A DNA stretch of 26,846 bases from CAZMXS01 sp964570325 (GTDB lineage Bacteria; Verrucomicrobiota; Kiritimatiellia; CAIQIC01; CAZMXS01), in assembly GCA_964570325.1 (NCBI GenBank), contig CAZMXS010000063.1:1-26846 (forward strand). Reading direction: 5' to 3'. The translations under genes were made by a program, and so were the position numbers. This document shows, one piece after another, positions 25,446 through 26,846 of the stretch. The notes below the pieces were generated by a model. The model saw nothing but the letters and a program-made list of their open reading frames with translations. It did no database searches and was not told the DNA's origin. Position 1 is the first letter of the stretch, and every line of letters starts with the position of its first letter.

Positions 25446-26843
25446 ATGAACCCACCAGAAGCATCTGACTCCCCAACACCCATCACCCCCGCGCGCGCGC
25501 CGCTGTGGGCCGGGATTCTGGCATTCGCGCTGGATTCCGCTTTCTTTATAGCCCTTGTCATCATGTTTACGGCCTGGCTCGTTTCGCCGCTGCGCCTCCA
25601 CGCGGGTCCGTTTCATCTTACCATCCATTGGGGCTGGAAACCGGTGGTCGCGCCGTGGCTGATCCTGATGGCGCGGCTGGGCTTGCGCTCAGCCGTGCGC
25701 GCGCAAAAGGGGCCTGCTCCGCGCGGGCTGCTCGGCCGGCCTTTTTTTCAGAAGGCCGTCATGGCGCTCCTTTCCGTGGTCTTTTTCCTGTTCGGGATCG
25801 AACAGGCGCTCAAATGGGCCGGCTACGAGGCGCTTGTGCCGCCGATCGTGATCCAGGACGACCGCGCGCAGGTTGTGGATAATAATCGGGCGCTGGTCCC
25901 GGACCCGACGCTGCGCTGGCGCTTCACTCCCGGCGCGATGTTCAAGGGCATGCGGATCAACAGCCTCGGCTTCCGCGAGCGCGAGGTACTGGCGGAAAAA
26001 CCGGCCGGCTGGATCCGGGTCATCTGCATGGGCGATTCCTGTTCGGCGGACGGCGGCCCCGCCTATGCCGGGATCCTGAACCGCTTTCTGGAAGAACGCC
26101 CCCTGACGACCAACCGCTGGGAAGCGTTCAATATGGCTGTTTACGGGTACTCCTCCGTGCTCGGCTATGCGCTGTTCCGCCAGCGCGTTCCGCCTCTGGC
26201 GCCGGATGTCGTCACGCTCTACTTCGGCTGGAATGATCACTGGCGCAGCGGCTACATGCCCGACAGCCGGATCATCGCCATCCCCATGCGCCCCGCCCGC
26301 GCGCGGATCTATGAAATTCTGCGAAACAAGCGCTTCGGACAACTGTTGATTGACAAGCTTTCGACCGCGCGCAACCGCGCCATCCGCAAAGTGGACGGTC
26401 AATTGCCCAAGGATCTGGAAAACGAGTTGCGTGTCCCGCCGGATGAGTACCGGCAAACCCTTCGCGATTTCGTCCACGCTATCCGGCGCATTGGCGCCGT
26501 GCCGCTGCTGATCACCGCGCCGCGCGGCGACCAGGTCTGGGGCCAGATGGCGGCCACCCTCGCCCGCAATGTCAACTCGCTGGAGGAGGCCATCGCGCTG
26601 CACGAGCAATATGTGCAAATCACGCGCGAGGTCGCCGCGGAAACCGGCGCCCCGCTGCTGGATCTGCGGGCCATGCTGGACGGTTCCCGGGAAGCCGGTC
26701 TGTTCAACCGGGATGCCATTCACCTGACCAATCTCGGGCTGACCAACGTGGCGGAAAAAATATACGTCAAGCTTGGCGAGATCGTGGAGTCAGCGGAATG
26801 GCAAGCGGGCCGGCACCCCACCCCGCCCGCGCCGCTGAAGTAA
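25446..26843 (+). CDS. Membrane-anchored SGNH/GDSL-type hydrolase
   Basis: This is a predicted 465-residue ester hydrolase or acyltransferase-like protein attached to the membrane. Three hydrophobic segments (about 20-46, 66-82 and 101-123) precede a C-terminal SGNH domain. Its blocks are VICMGDSCSADGG (nucleophile Ser198 in GDS), FNMAVYGYSS, YFGWND (GWND at 261-264) and DAIHLTNLG (Asp423 and His426). The triad and oxyanion residues are therefore present. Such proteins often act on O-acetylated cell-surface glycans, but the substrate here is unknown. I chose ATG 25446 over the in-frame TTG at 25440; no clear binding site is seen. It starts 26 bases after the Cys-rich gene and its TAA ends three bases before the window edge. 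Confidence 0.85.
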   Translation: MNPPEASDSPTPITPARAPLWAGILAFALDSAFFIALVIMFTAWLVSPLRLHAGPFHLTIHWGWKPVVAPWLILMARLGLRSAVRAQKGPAPRGLLGRPFFQKAVMALLSVVFFLFGIEQALKWAGYEALVPPIVIQDDRAQVVDNNRALVPDPTLRWRFTPGAMFKGMRINSLGFREREVLAEKPAGWIRVICMGDSCSADGGPAYAGILNRFLEERPLTTNRWEAFNMAVYGYSSVLGYALFRQRVPPLAPDVVTLYFGWNDHWRSGYMPDSRIIAIPMRPARARIYEILRNKRFGQLLIDKLSTARNRAIRKVDGQLPKDLENELRVPPDEYRQTLRDFVHAIRRIGAVPLLITAPRGDQVWGQMAATLARNVNSLEEAIALHEQYVQITREVAAETGAPLLDLRAMLDGSREAGLFNRDAIHLTNLGLTNVAEKIYVKLGEIVESAEWQAGRHPTPPAPLK

Positions 26844-26846
26844 CAG

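Overview
The window is a GC-rich bacterial chromosome segment, and nearly every gene is intact. It joins three blocks: a conserved translation and RNA-metabolism cluster, a group of secreted proteins without obvious housekeeping roles, and a redox block built around an [FeFe]-hydrogenase. The likely host is an anaerobic, polysaccharide-using member of the PVC superphylum (Kiritimatiellota, Lentisphaerota or Verrucomicrobiota). This rests on the Pro/Ala-rich IF2 linker, the large secreted YetA/PcRGLX-like enzyme with PKD repeats, weak or absent ribosome binding sites on several genes, and an HndABCD-type hydrogenase under a Rex regulator. No rRNA or universal marker is present to fix the lineage, so this is inference.

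Bases 1-7658 (+ strand): infB (5' end cut by the window edge), rbfA, truB and ribF are tightly coupled, with ATGA overlaps at rbfA/truB and truB/ribF. rpsO follows behind its own well-formed sigma70-type promoter, then pnp after a hairpin-rich spacer, then nth 2 bases after pnp. This is the widespread infB-rbfA-truB-ribF-rpsO-pnp order.

Bases 7659-16453 (+ strand): five genes whose products all start with signal-peptide-like sequences. Two are paralogous small jelly-roll-like proteins (7773 and 9860). They flank a propeller-like protein ending in a Cys-rich GYWKNH module (8523). Next come a protein with a long Pro/Ala-rich tail (10729) and a 1,441-residue multidomain protein (12128). The last combines a rhamnogalacturonan-lyase-like (YetA/PcRGLX) body, three PKD domains, a DNRLRE-like module and an Ig/FN3-like end. 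This looks like an accessory cell-surface or carbohydrate-related region.

Bases 16692-20314 (- strand): a soluble histidine kinase with about five PAS domains and no partner response regulator in view, then the redox-sensing repressor rex. The rex/hnd divergent spacer is very AT-rich. It holds four TGTGA half-sites in the same orientation around the rex -10 box, and a 16-bp perfect inverted repeat.

Bases 20503-25029 (+ strand): hndA, hndB, hndC and hndD encode a complete NAD(P)-linked, probably electron-bifurcating [FeFe]-hydrogenase with every expected cluster ligand of the catalytic subunit in place. Rex, which senses NADH/NAD+, is the natural regulator. The HydE/F/G maturases are not in the window. 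Downstream are a small Cys-rich protein with one membrane segment (25033) and a membrane-anchored SGNH/GDSL-type hydrolase (25446) that ends 3 bases before the window edge.
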